Assembly: GCF_900115825.1 (NCBI RefSeq)
Contig: NZ_FOXW01000006.1
Span: 62,001 to 126,000, forward strand
Length of the DNA: 64,000 nt
Reading direction: 5' to 3'
DNA from: Desemzia incerta
GTDB taxonomy: Bacteria; Bacillota; Bacilli; Lactobacillales; Carnobacteriaceae
Shown: positions 7,302 to 17,397 of the stretch, in pieces
How positions within the stretch are numbered: the stretch's first letter is position 1
How the letters are laid out: every line of letters starts with the position of its first letter
Made by a program: the position numbers and the translations under genes
Notes under the pieces: model-generated
The model's input: the letters and a program-made list of their open reading frames with translations, nothing else
What the model was told of the DNA's origin: nothing
The model's database searches: none

Positions 7302-8150
7302 CTATTGACTATTTTTTAATTGGGACAAATGGAATTCCAAGTGTTCTTCAATAAATGTCGCGATCGTGTAATAACTGTGGTCATGCCCTTTTTGCATACG
7401 AACGGTTAACGGATAATCTTTCTCATCTGCCACTGTTGCAATTTTAGAGGGTTGTAATTGCTTTTCATAAAAAGAATCGGCATCTCCTTGGTCGATCAGG
7501 ACAGGGATTTCTTTCCCAGCATGATGCTTCAACAATTCCGTTGCATCCCATTCTTTCCATGTTTCTTGATCGTCGCCAAGATACTCAGTGAAGGCTTTTA
7601 CTCCCCAAGGCACTTCGATCGGGTTAACGATCGGCGCAAATGCAGAAATCGAACGGAAACGATCAGCGTTACGCAATCCGATTACTAAAGCGCCATGGCC
7701 GCCCATTGAATGACCTGAAATAAATTCTGGACCGTTCAATTGGAAGTGGTCATGAGCAATAGCGGATAACTCTTTAGTGATGTAATCATACATTTGATAA
7801 TGAGGTGCCCATGGTTTTTCCGTCGCGTTGAGGTAAAATCCGGCTCCCTGGCCTAAATCCCAATCCTCTGAATCAGCTATCTCTTCACCGCGAGGGCTGG
7901 TGTCCGGCATGATCATAGCCACTCCTAAACGAGCAGCTGCTTTTTGTGCCCCAGCTTTATGCGTAAAGTTATCATCGGTACACGTTAATCCAGACAACCA
8001 CCAAAATAAAGGCGGGTTGGAGAACGTTTCTTTATTCGGCAAAAACAAACTGAACGTCATCAGACAACCTAAAACGGTCGAATCGTGACGGTATTTGTAC
8101 TGTGTACCACCAAAAACAACGTGCTCTTCAAGTAATTCTAATTGAGACAT
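7302..8150 (-). CDS. frmB: S-formylglutathione hydrolase
   Basis: A 282-residue esterase D family enzyme that hydrolyses S-formylglutathione to formate and glutathione, the second step of thiol-dependent formaldehyde detoxification. The nucleophile elbow GHSMGG is at residues 146-151 (Ser148); likely partners are Asp223 (DQGDAD) and His256 (QKGHDH). The oxyanion segment WLSGLTCTDDNF is present. The start at 8150 is chosen because AGGAGG (8162-8157) is 6 nt upstream; a longer frame would run through that site. It follows the class III alcohol dehydrogenase by 37 bp, and the pair forms an operon. Confidence 0.92.
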   Translation of the reverse strand: MSQLELLEEHVVFGGTQYKYRHDSTVLGCLMTFSLFLPNKETFSNPPLFWWLSGLTCTDDNFTHKAGAQKAAARLGVAMIMPDTSPRGEEIADSEDWDLGQGAGFYLNATEKPWAPHYQMYDYITKELSAIAHDHFQLNGPEFISGHSMGGHGALVIGLRNADRFRSISAFAPIVNPIEVPWGVKAFTEYLGDDQETWKEWDATELLKHHAGKEIPVLIDQGDADSFYEKQLQPSKIATVADEKDYPLTVRMQKGHDHSYYTIATFIEEHLEFHLSQLKNSQ

Positions 8151-8187
8151 CCATATCCTCCTCATGTGAAATTAAATTGGACAATAA

Positions 8188-9345
<1,158 letters not shown>

Positions 9346-9395
9346 TTATACACCCTTACATACCTTGTTTCCCCCTATAAATGTATCTTACTCAA

Positions 9396-9465
9396 ATCAT
9401 AACATGATTATCTTTTTGCTACAACTTGCTTCGTTCGTATCTGCACCGACTTGCAGTCGGTGCAG
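9396..9465 (-). promoter_or_regulatory. frmA promoter with upstream palindrome
   Basis: TTGTAG (9424-9419), 17 bp and TATGAT (9401-9396) form the promoter on the minus strand. A perfect inverted repeat with 11-bp arms and a 3-nt centre lies at 9441-9465, centred about 63 bp upstream of the predicted start of transcription, a usual activator position. No T run follows it, so it is not a terminator. The rest of the 9466-9710 gap shows no gene I can support. Confidence 0.6.
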
Positions 9466-9710
9466 TTATCCTATAGCTGTGATGATCCGATATCTCAAGT
9501 AAGTGGTAGCTGAATCTACTTTGCAAAAATATGGTTTCCCTTGATGTTCAAACCGCAATATTCATCACCACGAGTCACGAACATAACCCCATAAAGCTAG
9601 GAGCAATTCAGGCCATACTCACACTGAGCAAGCGTTTTTGATGGAACAGTCAAGATGATTATGGGATGATACACATAAATATTATTTGACAGAACAAGGA
9701 GAAAACGATC

Positions 9711-11174
9711 ATGAAGAATAAGAAAGAGGAATATCGTATCTTAGCAACTAATATCATTCAACTAGTTGGGGGTGAAAAAAATATCGATAATGTCATCCAT
9801 TGTGTAACACGCCTTCGCTTTTATTTGAGAGATGACACCAAGCCTAACGAAGAAGAACTAAATGAATTAAAAGGCGTCATGGGCGTGGTGAAAGCAGGCG
9901 GCCAATACCAAGTAGTGGTCGGTCAAGCTGTCGAGGACATCCATAAAGAAATCCTCTTACAACTAGGCATCTCTGACGACCAACCACAACACACAGCATC
10001 TACAACTGGTCTGTCTGAAAACAGCACGGCTTTTGAAAAACTCAAACACAGTGGAAACCAGCTGATCGGTGTTATAACGGGTTCAGTGATGCCGATCATC
10101 AATATTCTAGCTGCTTCCGGTATCATCAAAAGTCTTTTGGCTGTATTGACTGCCTCAAATCTGGTGTCCGAAACAAGTAGTGCTTATTTGATTATTAGCG
10201 CCATGGCTGATGCAGTTTTTTACTTTTTGCCTATAATGATCGGGTTTAACGCTGCTAAACGCTTAGGCGGAAATCCTCTGTTAACAGCAGTAATTGGCGG
10301 TGTTATCATTCACCCCACTGTTCTTGAAGCAGCAAACAACGGCTTGAACATTTTATCTATCGGTGCATTTGATTTCCCTTATGTTGCTTACACGTATTCC
10401 ATTTTTCCGATGATCGTAGCTGCCTGGTTAGTAAAGAGATTAGAAACTTGGCTGAAAAATTGGGTCCCTACATATATCCAAGCGATTTTTGTTCCAATCG
10501 TTACCATTGGAGTTGTAGTTTCGATCACCTTTTTGATTACCGGCCCCGTCATTACTTGGCTCTCTTTTGGTCTAGCAAATGGCCTACAATCCTTGCTCAG
10601 CTTGAATGCACCTATTTTCGGAGCTGTTATTAACGGTTTTTACCAATTGCTGGTTATTTTCGGTTTGCATTGGGGTATCATCCCTATCTACGTCAACGAC
10701 TTCGCAACTCTAGGGCATAGTTATTTGTCAGCGATAGTGAGCGTAACAATCGTTGCACAAGGCGGTGCAGCTCTGGCAGTAGCGGTAAAGTCAAAAAAAC
10801 AAGATGTAAAAGAATTGGGTTATGCAGGAGCGGTCTCCGCTTTTTGTGGCATTACTGAACCGGCGATTTATGGAATCAACTTACGGTTCCGCAGGCCTTT
10901 TGTATGTGCAAGCATCGCTAGTGCTGTCGGTGGATTCCTTACTGGAGTGTTCAACGTAAATATGTGGAGTATTATCGGATCCATCATCGGGCTGCCTTCA
11001 TTTATCGATCCTGAGAACGGCATAACAGCTAACTTTTGGTACGCCATCCTGGTAACAGCTGTAACGTTATTTGTATCATTTGCCCTTACCTATGTTTGGG
11101 GATACAAAGATACAATGAAAATGCATGAAAAGCGCAGCAAACCTAAAAACCCAGCAAAAGAAAGACTAGCTTAA
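9711..11174 (+). CDS. PTS enzyme IIBC, beta-glucoside/sucrose/trehalose type, without IIA
   Basis: A 487-residue sugar phosphotransferase permease. The IIB domain (about residues 8-85) carries the phosphocysteine Cys31 in VIHCVTRLRF. The IIC domain (about 110-470) has ten or so membrane segments and the family motif FCGITEPAIYGIN. The IIA domain found at the C-terminus of BglP-type enzymes is absent, so IIA must come from another protein. No hydrolase or antiterminator gene lies beside it, so the sugar cannot be fixed. The 6-phospho-beta-glucosidase at 43019 is a possible but distant partner. AAGGAG upstream of the ATG supports the start. Confidence 0.85.
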   Translation: MKNKKEEYRILATNIIQLVGGEKNIDNVIHCVTRLRFYLRDDTKPNEEELNELKGVMGVVKAGGQYQVVVGQAVEDIHKEILLQLGISDDQPQHTASTTGLSENSTAFEKLKHSGNQLIGVITGSVMPIINILAASGIIKSLLAVLTASNLVSETSSAYLIISAMADAVFYFLPIMIGFNAAKRLGGNPLLTAVIGGVIIHPTVLEAANNGLNILSIGAFDFPYVAYTYSIFPMIVAAWLVKRLETWLKNWVPTYIQAIFVPIVTIGVVVSITFLITGPVITWLSFGLANGLQSLLSLNAPIFGAVINGFYQLLVIFGLHWGIIPIYVNDFATLGHSYLSAIVSVTIVAQGGAALAVAVKSKKQDVKELGYAGAVSAFCGITEPAIYGINLRFRRPFVCASIASAVGGFLTGVFNVNMWSIIGSIIGLPSFIDPENGITANFWYAILVTAVTLFVSFALTYVWGYKDTMKMHEKRSKPKNPAKERLA

Positions 11175-11205
11175 CGTTCAACAGATCTGTAACCCTTATA
11201 AATAC

Positions 11206-11245
11206 AAATAAACCTCCCTATCACATTCAACAGGGAGGTTTATTT
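11206..11245. terminator. Terminator after PTS IIBC
   Basis: Perfect arms AAATAAACCTCCCT (11206-11219) and AGGGAGGTTTATTT (11232-11245), A-rich before and T-rich after; usable in both directions. Confidence 0.85.
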
Positions 11246-11324
11246 ACGTTTTACTAAATGAAATCAAGTATTTTGGATTAAAGGACATTATTTCCAAGGA
11301 ATTCTTTTATATTCTATAGTTACT

Positions 11325-12596
11325 TCAGCGGCTGAATTGCACAGGTTCCTCAAATCCATCTACCAAAGTCCAAGTCTCGCTCAGCTTAGTTTCTGCAATT
11401 TTTTCACCGCGTCTGTAAGAATAGCGGACCGGTACTTGTCGGCGGATAGCTTCGTATTCATTCTCAGCTGGCAGCACAATAAAATCAGCCGGCTTCCCTT
11501 CTTCAATACCATAACGTTCTTCAATGTGCAGCGTTTTAGCGCTGTTGATCGTGATCAGATCCATAGCATTCATGATCTCTTCGTAGCCTGTCAACTGAGT
11601 GGCGTGCAGTCCCATCAGCAGAACCTGCAGCATATTTCCTGTTCCCAGAGGGTACCACGGATCATAAATATCGTCATGCCCGAAACAAACGGTTAAATCG
11701 GCTTCCAGCAATTCTTTCACACGTGTTAGTCCTCGACGTTTCGGATAAGTATCAAACCGCCCTTGCAAATGCATATTGACCAACGGATTGGATACAAAAC
11801 GAATATCAGATAATTTCAGTAAACGGAATAATTTAGACGTATACGCATTGTTGTACGATCCCATTGCTGTGGTATGACTGGCTGTTGTTCGCGAACCCAT
11901 CCCTCTTTCGTAAGCTTCTTTTGCCACTATTTCGACAAAACGCGATTGTTCGTCATCGATCTCATCACAGTGGATATCCACGAGGCGATCATATTTTTCT
12001 GCCAGATCAAAAGCAATCTTAAGTGATTCTACACCGTATTCTCTCGTGAATTCATAATGCGGGATGCCGCCTACTACATCAGCTCCCATTTTCAAGGCTT
12101 CTTCCAGCAGTTCTTTTCCATTTGGATAAGATAAGATGCCTTCTTGCGGAAAAGCAACAAGTTGAATGTCGACATACGGCGACAACTCTTCTTTCACTTC
12201 CAGCATGGCTTTTAAGGCTGTCAAATGAGGATCTGTCACGTCCACATGTGTACGCACATATTGTATTCCTTGAGCTATCTGCCATTGCAGGGCTTTTTTT
12301 GCACGCGTCTTAACATCTTCATGCGTTAGAGAAGTTTTGCGTTCAGACCAACGTTGAATACCTTCAAACAATGTCCCGCTTTGATTCCATTCCGGCTCGC
12401 CTGCTGTCAAAGTTGTGTCTAAATGAATATGCGGCTCAATAAATGGCGGAAGCACCAACGAACCGTTGACATCCAACTCATCCGCTGTTTTTCCTGCAAT
12501 TTCTGCTTGTGGTTCAATACCGGTAAACATTCCATCTTCTATCGTAATTTGCCAAAGACCTTTTTTTCCTCTTAATGCTGCGTTTTGAATCATCAT
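11325..12596 (-). CDS. codA: Cytosine deaminase
   Basis: A 423-residue amidohydrolase that converts cytosine to uracil for pyrimidine salvage. Metal ligands are visible: EPHIHLD (His56, His58), DIHCDEIDD in the middle and [10 protein letters not shown] near residue 310, all characteristic of bacterial CodA. Its ATG touches the stop codon of codB, and AAGGAG lies 12 nt upstream inside codB, so translation is coupled. A second ATG follows immediately and is equally possible. The operon is controlled by the leader at 13900-14089. Confidence 0.93.
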   Translation of the reverse strand: MMIQNAALRGKKGLWQITIEDGMFTGIEPQAEIAGKTADELDVNGSLVLPPFIEPHIHLDTTLTAGEPEWNQSGTLFEGIQRWSERKTSLTHEDVKTRAKKALQWQIAQGIQYVRTHVDVTDPHLTALKAMLEVKEELSPYVDIQLVAFPQEGILSYPNGKELLEEALKMGADVVGGIPHYEFTREYGVESLKIAFDLAEKYDRLVDIHCDEIDDEQSRFVEIVAKEAYERGMGSRTTASHTTAMGSYNNAYTSKLFRLLKLSDIRFVSNPLVNMHLQGRFDTYPKRRGLTRVKELLEADLTVCFGHDDIYDPWYPLGTGNMLQVLLMGLHATQLTGYEEIMNAMDLITINSAKTLHIEERYGIEEGKPADFIVLPAENEYEAIRRQVPVRYSYRRGEKIAETKLSETWTLVDGFEEPVQFSR

Positions 12597-13862
12597 TTAT
12601 TCTGCACTCTCCTTAATTATTTTTTCAACTGTTAGTGCTGATTTAGGTTTCGGCAGTTTCATCAACCCTGTATAAACTACCGCTGTTCCGACTAGTGCAT
12701 TGAGTGGAGAGATCCCTGGTGCAAATTGAGCTAAAGCTACACCTATAACCCAAGCTAAAAGAGCTGTCCAGTTGATTGGTACAAAAGTTGCTTCTTCAAA
12801 CTTAGTATAGTTGCAGCGTTTTACAAAAAAGTAATCTGCAATAATGATTGCTCCAATTGAAGGGATAGCAGCACTCAGCAAGTTTAAAAATCCGACGAAG
12901 TTATTGTACATCCACATAGCCAAGACGGTTCCTACGATCCCGTTCACTAAAACCCAGAATTTCTTAGAGCTTTTCGTAATATTGGCAAATCCTAATCCAG
13001 AAGCGTAAAGCGCATTATCATTGGTTGTCCAGATATTCAACGCCAGTACCAAGATTGCCGGTATGGTCAGTCCTTGCAAAAATAGAACTTCTGAGATATC
13101 TGAAAGTCCGTAAACCATTGCCCCCACTGCTCCAAATAAGAACATCAGCGAGTTGCCTAAGAAGAAAGCTGTGGAAGTAGCCCCGATAGCAGAACGCGAT
13201 GTTTTTGCAAAGCGGGCAAAGTCAGCTGTCAATGTCCCGCCGCTGATAAATGATCCAATACAGATCGTCAAAGCAGCTGACATGGTGAGGCTTGCTTGCG
13301 GTTCATACTCAAAGAGAGCCGATAAACCACCCATGAATCGGGTTGCTTCGAAAGCGGAATAACTTCCTAAAATCGCAACTAAAGGAACGGCTATAAAACT
13401 TAAGATCACCAGCGATTTCATTCCGTAAAGAGAAGCCAATGTGATCATGGTCCCAAAGACAAAAATCAGTAAATAACTGTTCCAGCCCATTTCTCTTGCG
13501 ATCGGAACGGCGAACATTGCCACACCGACCCCGAACCAACCGACCTGAGTAAAGCCCAATAAGAAAGATGGCAAATGCGAACCTTTTTCACCAAACGAGT
13601 ACTTAGCCAACAAGTGAGTAGATAAACCAGTTTTAGCTGCGATATGCGCCAATGCACCTGTATACATACAGAGTGCCAAATTTCCCAGCAAAATGACGAG
13701 CAAAAATTGTGACAACGTCAAACTCAATCCCAATTGACCTCCTGCTAACATACTGGCTGAGAAAAAGGTAAACCCTAGCATTACCGCCATTGTTTTTGCA
13801 AAAGAATTACGGCTCGATTGCGGTACCGTTTGTAATGAAAACTCTGTGTCGATTTTCTTCAT
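12597..13862 (-). CDS. codB: Cytosine permease, NCS1 family
   Basis: A 421-residue transporter with about twelve membrane segments. The N-terminal region SLQTVPQSSRNSF and the WFGVGV motif are typical of NCS1 cytosine permeases. ATG at 13862 is chosen because GGGAGG lies 7 nt upstream; the longer frame would start within the ribosome binding site. It is directly followed by codA, so cytosine uptake and deamination are one transcription unit. Confidence 0.93.
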   Translation of the reverse strand: MKKIDTEFSLQTVPQSSRNSFAKTMAVMLGFTFFSASMLAGGQLGLSLTLSQFLLVILLGNLALCMYTGALAHIAAKTGLSTHLLAKYSFGEKGSHLPSFLLGFTQVGWFGVGVAMFAVPIAREMGWNSYLLIFVFGTMITLASLYGMKSLVILSFIAVPLVAILGSYSAFEATRFMGGLSALFEYEPQASLTMSAALTICIGSFISGGTLTADFARFAKTSRSAIGATSTAFFLGNSLMFLFGAVGAMVYGLSDISEVLFLQGLTIPAILVLALNIWTTNDNALYASGLGFANITKSSKKFWVLVNGIVGTVLAMWMYNNFVGFLNLLSAAIPSIGAIIIADYFFVKRCNYTKFEEATFVPINWTALLAWVIGVALAQFAPGISPLNALVGTAVVYTGLMKLPKPKSALTVEKIIKESAE

Positions 13863-13899
13863 TTTGTTTCCTCCCATTTCTATGGGTACCGAAAAGCAT

Positions 13900-14044
13900 A
13901 AAAAAGAGGCTGATCATCAGATTTCACCTGACAATCAGCCTCTTTTTAAATATAGGAAAATATGGCATGTACATTTGTACACACTACTCCCGTATTCTTT
14001 TCCGCTTCCTTGTCAGTCTCTCTGAACTGATTTAAAGGTACCTG
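13900..14044 (-). promoter_or_regulatory. codBA leader: PyrR-type RNA site and attenuator
   Basis: On the minus strand the leader RNA contains CAGUUCAGAGAGACUGACAA (14029-14010, then GG). It matches the PyrR-binding hairpin of Bacillus pyr leaders (UCCAGAGAGGCUG...AAGG), with one stem pair changed on both sides, C-G to U-A. Further on, a terminator forms from AAGAGGCUGAU and AUCAGCCUCUU (13944-13934 and 13914-13904) followed by U6. The segment CUGACA of the PyrR hairpin can instead pair with UGUCAG in the terminator, a possible antiterminator. PyrR bound to UMP would favour termination. A TGTACA pair at 13968-13981 lies between. Confidence 0.7.
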
Positions 14045-14060
14045 TTATTTGATTACACTT

Positions 14061-14089
14061 ATTATTCCAGAAAAGGTTTTCTCTGTCAA
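14061..14089 (-). promoter_or_regulatory. codBA promoter
   Basis: TTGACA (14089-14084), 17 bp and AATAAT (14066-14061) on the minus strand, about 200 bp before codB. This leaves room for the attenuator leader. Confidence 0.75.
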
Positions 14090-14109
14090 TCAAAAAAAAT
14101 GACCCGACT

Positions 14110-15330
14110 TTATTCTCCTTTCACTAGATAATCTTCAGCGATCGCCAAAAAGGCTCTCCCTGCTCGCAGCATAGCCGTTTCATCAATGTTAAAGCGAGGA
14201 TGATGATGTGGATAGGTTGCTTCCAATTCTTCATTGCCACCGCCGACATTGAAAAAGGTTCCTGGTTTCACTTTTAAGAAATAACCGAAATCTTCGCCAC
14301 CCATAGTAGGTTCGCGTTCGATCACTTCACTTTCACCAAATTTCCCTTTCATGACCTCTACAAAACGAGCCGTTTCTTTAGGATGATTATAGACGGAATC
14401 ATATCCCTTCGTGTAGATACATTCGGATGTTCCGTGGTACATAGCAGTGATGTTATCAGCCATTACTTTCATTTCTTGTTGAATGAGATCCCTTGTTTCC
14501 TCCTGATAAGTACGCACTGTTCCTTTAATCACTGCAGTATCCGCAATGATATTATTTGCTTCCCCGCCTGCATGGACTGCTGCGACAGTGACTACGGCTG
14601 GATGAAGAGGATTGATGACACGACTCACCAATGTTTGCAAAGCTTCTACGATTTTAGTGGCAATAATGACCGAATCGACCGTATCATGCGGATAAGCTCC
14701 ATGACCACCTTTTCCTTGAATACGGATCTCGAAGAAATCTGCGGCTGCCATGGCATATCCATTCACGTAAGCAATTTTCCCTGCCGGAACTGACGACTGT
14801 ACGTGTTGACCGAATACATAATCTACACCTTCCATCGCCCCAGCTTCCACCATGCTCTTTGCTCCACCTGGCAGCACTTCTTCGGCATTTTGGTGCAACA
14901 ATACAATATCTCCATACAAATCTTCTTTATGATTGTTTAATACTTTAGCCACACTGAGTAAGGTCGCTGTATGTGAATCGTGTCCACAAGCATGCATCAC
15001 ACCTGGATTTTGAGATTTGTACGCAACCTCATTTTCTTCTTGGATACGCAGTGCGTCAAAATCAGCACGAAAAGCGAGAGTCGGTCCAGGTTGAGCACCT
15101 TTTATTTTTGCAACGATTCCATATCCGTTTCCAACATTTTCTTTAATATCCGTTATACCATAGAATTTCAGTTGTTCCACGATAAATGCTGCCGTTTCTT
15201 TTTCTTCAAATGATGCTTCAGGATGTTGATGCAGGTAACGTCTCATTTTCACAGTTTCTTGATAATTGTTCTCCAATTCTTTTTCCCATACAGTATATTG
15301 TGTTTTCTCTTTCACGGTGCTGTTTTCCAT
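14110..15330 (-). CDS. M20 family amidohydrolase, N-acyl-amino acid/aminobenzoyl-glutamate type
   Basis: A 406-residue M20D metallopeptidase. Motifs in order: RADFDALR, MHACGHDSHTA (metal Cys/His), HQNAEEV (catalytic Glu), GHGAYPH in the dimerisation domain and TMGGEDFGYF near the C-terminus. The family removes acyl groups from amino acids or small peptides in the cytoplasm. It is the last gene of the peptide ABC transporter operon, after the oppF-like gene, so an imported acylated or peptide-linked substrate is likely. The exact substrate is unknown. Confidence 0.85.
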   Translation of the reverse strand: MENSTVKEKTQYTVWEKELENNYQETVKMRRYLHQHPEASFEEKETAAFIVEQLKFYGITDIKENVGNGYGIVAKIKGAQPGPTLAFRADFDALRIQEENEVAYKSQNPGVMHACGHDSHTATLLSVAKVLNNHKEDLYGDIVLLHQNAEEVLPGGAKSMVEAGAMEGVDYVFGQHVQSSVPAGKIAYVNGYAMAAADFFEIRIQGKGGHGAYPHDTVDSVIIATKIVEALQTLVSRVINPLHPAVVTVAAVHAGGEANNIIADTAVIKGTVRTYQEETRDLIQQEMKVMADNITAMYHGTSECIYTKGYDSVYNHPKETARFVEVMKGKFGESEVIEREPTMGGEDFGYFLKVKPGTFFNVGGGNEELEATYPHHHPRFNIDETAMLRAGRAFLAIAEDYLVKGE

Positions 15331-15357
15331 ATCATCCCTGCTTTCAATTCATTTTTA

Positions 15358-16329
15358 TTAGACTGCTAAGGCCTTGAGCGTCAACTTTTCATATTTTTTC
15401 TTCAGGAAAGGAACTTCTTCTTTCTTACAGTAAACAAAATGTTCTGGAGCGATTTCGTAAAGCCCTACTCCCGTGTCGTCTTCATAATGGTGAAAATTTT
15501 CATCATAGCTGATCCGTTTACGCTGACGTTCTACTTCTGGATCCGGCATCGGAACAGCTGATAATAGGGACTCTGTATAAGGATGCAGCGGAAAATTATA
15601 TAAGTCATTTGAAGGCGCAACTTCTAATAAACGACCGCCATTCATGACACCGATGCGGTCACTAATGTACTTCACCATCGATAGATCATGAGCAATAAAT
15701 AAACAGGTAAAATTGCGTTCTTCTTTGAGCTTCTTAAGAAGATTGACGATCTGTGCTTGAATCGACACATCTAAAGCCGAGATCGCTTCATCGGCAATGA
15801 TAAAAGAAGGATCAACAGCCAATGCACGAGCGATTCCAACACGCTGACACTGTCCACCTGAAAACTCCCGTGGATAGCGGGTGGCATATTCCGGACTGAG
15901 GCCAACCAGATTTAACAGTTCATAGACTTGAGCTTGTTTCTCTTTTTGATTCCTTGCTAGACCATGAACTTCCAATCCTCCTCCGATAATTTCCATCACG
16001 GTTTTTCGCGGGTTTAAGGATGCATAAGGATCTTGGAACACCATTTGCATGGATTTGCGGAAAGCACGGATGTCTTCTCGCTTCTTCAAACGACCGATCT
16101 CCTTGCCGCCGAAATGAATTTCACCGGATACAGCATCTTGGAGTTTTGCAATCAATTTTCCAGTTGTGGATTTTCCAGAGCCCGATTCGCCAACGAGACC
16201 AAATGTTTCTCCTTCATAGATATAGAAAGAAAGATCGTTGACGGCCCGAACTTCTGAAGGTCTCCCTGAATTAAAAACCTGATTCAGATGACTGATCTCC
16301 AATGCTTTTTCTCTCGATTGTGCGTTCAT
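15358..16329 (-). CDS. Peptide ABC transporter ATP-binding protein, OppF/DppF type
   Basis: A 323-residue ATPase. Walker A is GESGSGKST, the signature is FSGGQCQR and Walker B ends in IIADE. The C-terminal extension beyond residue 250 (LHPYTESLLSAVPMPDP) is the oligopeptide-binding-cassette tail typical of OppF/DppF. It overlaps the upstream OppD-type gene by 4 bp, so the two ATPases form a translationally coupled heterodimer. Confidence 0.92.
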   Translation of the reverse strand: MNAQSREKALEISHLNQVFNSGRPSEVRAVNDLSFYIYEGETFGLVGESGSGKSTTGKLIAKLQDAVSGEIHFGGKEIGRLKKREDIRAFRKSMQMVFQDPYASLNPRKTVMEIIGGGLEVHGLARNQKEKQAQVYELLNLVGLSPEYATRYPREFSGGQCQRVGIARALAVDPSFIIADEAISALDVSIQAQIVNLLKKLKEERNFTCLFIAHDLSMVKYISDRIGVMNGGRLLEVAPSNDLYNFPLHPYTESLLSAVPMPDPEVERQRKRISYDENFHHYEDDTGVGLYEIAPEHFVYCKKEEVPFLKKKYEKLTLKALAV

Positions 16330-17381
16330 ACATGTTCCCTCCTCATCAGTTTTTGATCAAACAGTTCTCTGCGTCGCTGAATTTCAGCAGGCGGAGTCAC
16401 TTTTGGCGCATCTGCATGCAGGAGCCAAGTTGCAGCGAAGTGAGTTTTAGATACGGGAAACACTTCAGGTTCTTTTTTAAAATCGATCTCCAATGCATAA
16501 GCATTACGTGGGGCAAATGCATCTCCCACTGGTGGACGAAGCAAGTTAGGAGGGCTCCCCGGAATCGTATAAAGACCATGTTCGAGGTTTTCCAAGGTCG
16601 GCATCGAAGCCAGAAGTCCCCATGTATATGGATGCTGTGGATTGTAAAATAATTCATCCACTGTTCCCCATTCCACAAGTTTGCCAGCATACATTACGGC
16701 TACACGATCTGCCATGTTCGCCACCACACCCAAATCATGAGTGATAAAAATGATAGAAGTATTGATTTTTTCCTTCAATTCATTCATTAATTCTAGAATT
16801 TGTGCTTGAATAGTTACATCCAACGCTGTTGTAGGTTCATCTGCAATCAAAATCTTGGGCTTGCAAGCAAGTGCGATGGCAATCATGACTCTTTGCCGCA
16901 TCCCACCAGAGAATTGATGAGGATAGTGATTCATTCGGCTCTTTGTGTTCTTTACACCCACCATCCCCAACATCTCTTCCGCTTGCTTCAACGCTTCATC
17001 CAAACTAACTCCTTGGTGCTGAATAATAGACTCTGCGATTTGCTTGCCTACTGTCATTGTGGGGTTCAATGAAGTCATCGGATCTTGGAAGATAGCCGCG
17101 ATTTCTTTCCCCCTCACTCCCTGCATCTCATCTTCACTCAGTTTCAACAAATCTTGTCCATAATAGAGGATCTCGCCACCCTTGATAAGCGTATTTTTCT
17201 TACCCAGCAGTCCCATAACTGCTTGAGTGGAGACTGATTTACCTGAACCCGATTCTCCCACAATAGCCAGCGTTTCACCTTCATACAAATCAAAGTTTAC
17301 TCCTCTGACAGCATGTACTTCGCCGGCATAAGTCTGGAAAGAAATCTCTAGATTTTTGACTTCCAATATTTTTTTCCGCAT
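16326..17381 (-). CDS. Peptide ABC transporter ATP-binding protein, OppD/DppD type
   Basis: A 351-residue ATPase with Walker A GESGSGKSV, signature FSGGMRQR, Walker B ILIADE and the OppD-type C-terminal tail (PYTWGLLASMPTLE, PGSPPNLLRPP). Partner of the downstream OppF-type protein. It lies between an M20 dipeptidase gene and the second ATPase gene. Substrate class is peptides, by family. Confidence 0.92.
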   Translation of the reverse strand: MRKKILEVKNLEISFQTYAGEVHAVRGVNFDLYEGETLAIVGESGSGKSVSTQAVMGLLGKKNTLIKGGEILYYGQDLLKLSEDEMQGVRGKEIAAIFQDPMTSLNPTMTVGKQIAESIIQHQGVSLDEALKQAEEMLGMVGVKNTKSRMNHYPHQFSGGMRQRVMIAIALACKPKILIADEPTTALDVTIQAQILELMNELKEKINTSIIFITHDLGVVANMADRVAVMYAGKLVEWGTVDELFYNPQHPYTWGLLASMPTLENLEHGLYTIPGSPPNLLRPPVGDAFAPRNAYALEIDFKKEPEVFPVSKTHFAATWLLHADAPKVTPPAEIQRRRELFDQKLMRREHV

Positions 17382-17397
17382 GATTTACCCCCGCTCT

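Noticed and set aside
9520-9610. Short open frame on the minus strand upstream of the PTS gene
   Set aside because: About 25 codons without start, ribosome binding site or recognisable family; could be a gene remnant but cannot be supported.
13863-14060. Purine riboswitch before codBA
   Set aside because: The conserved purine-aptamer loops are not present; the PyrR-type hairpin accounts for the conserved part.
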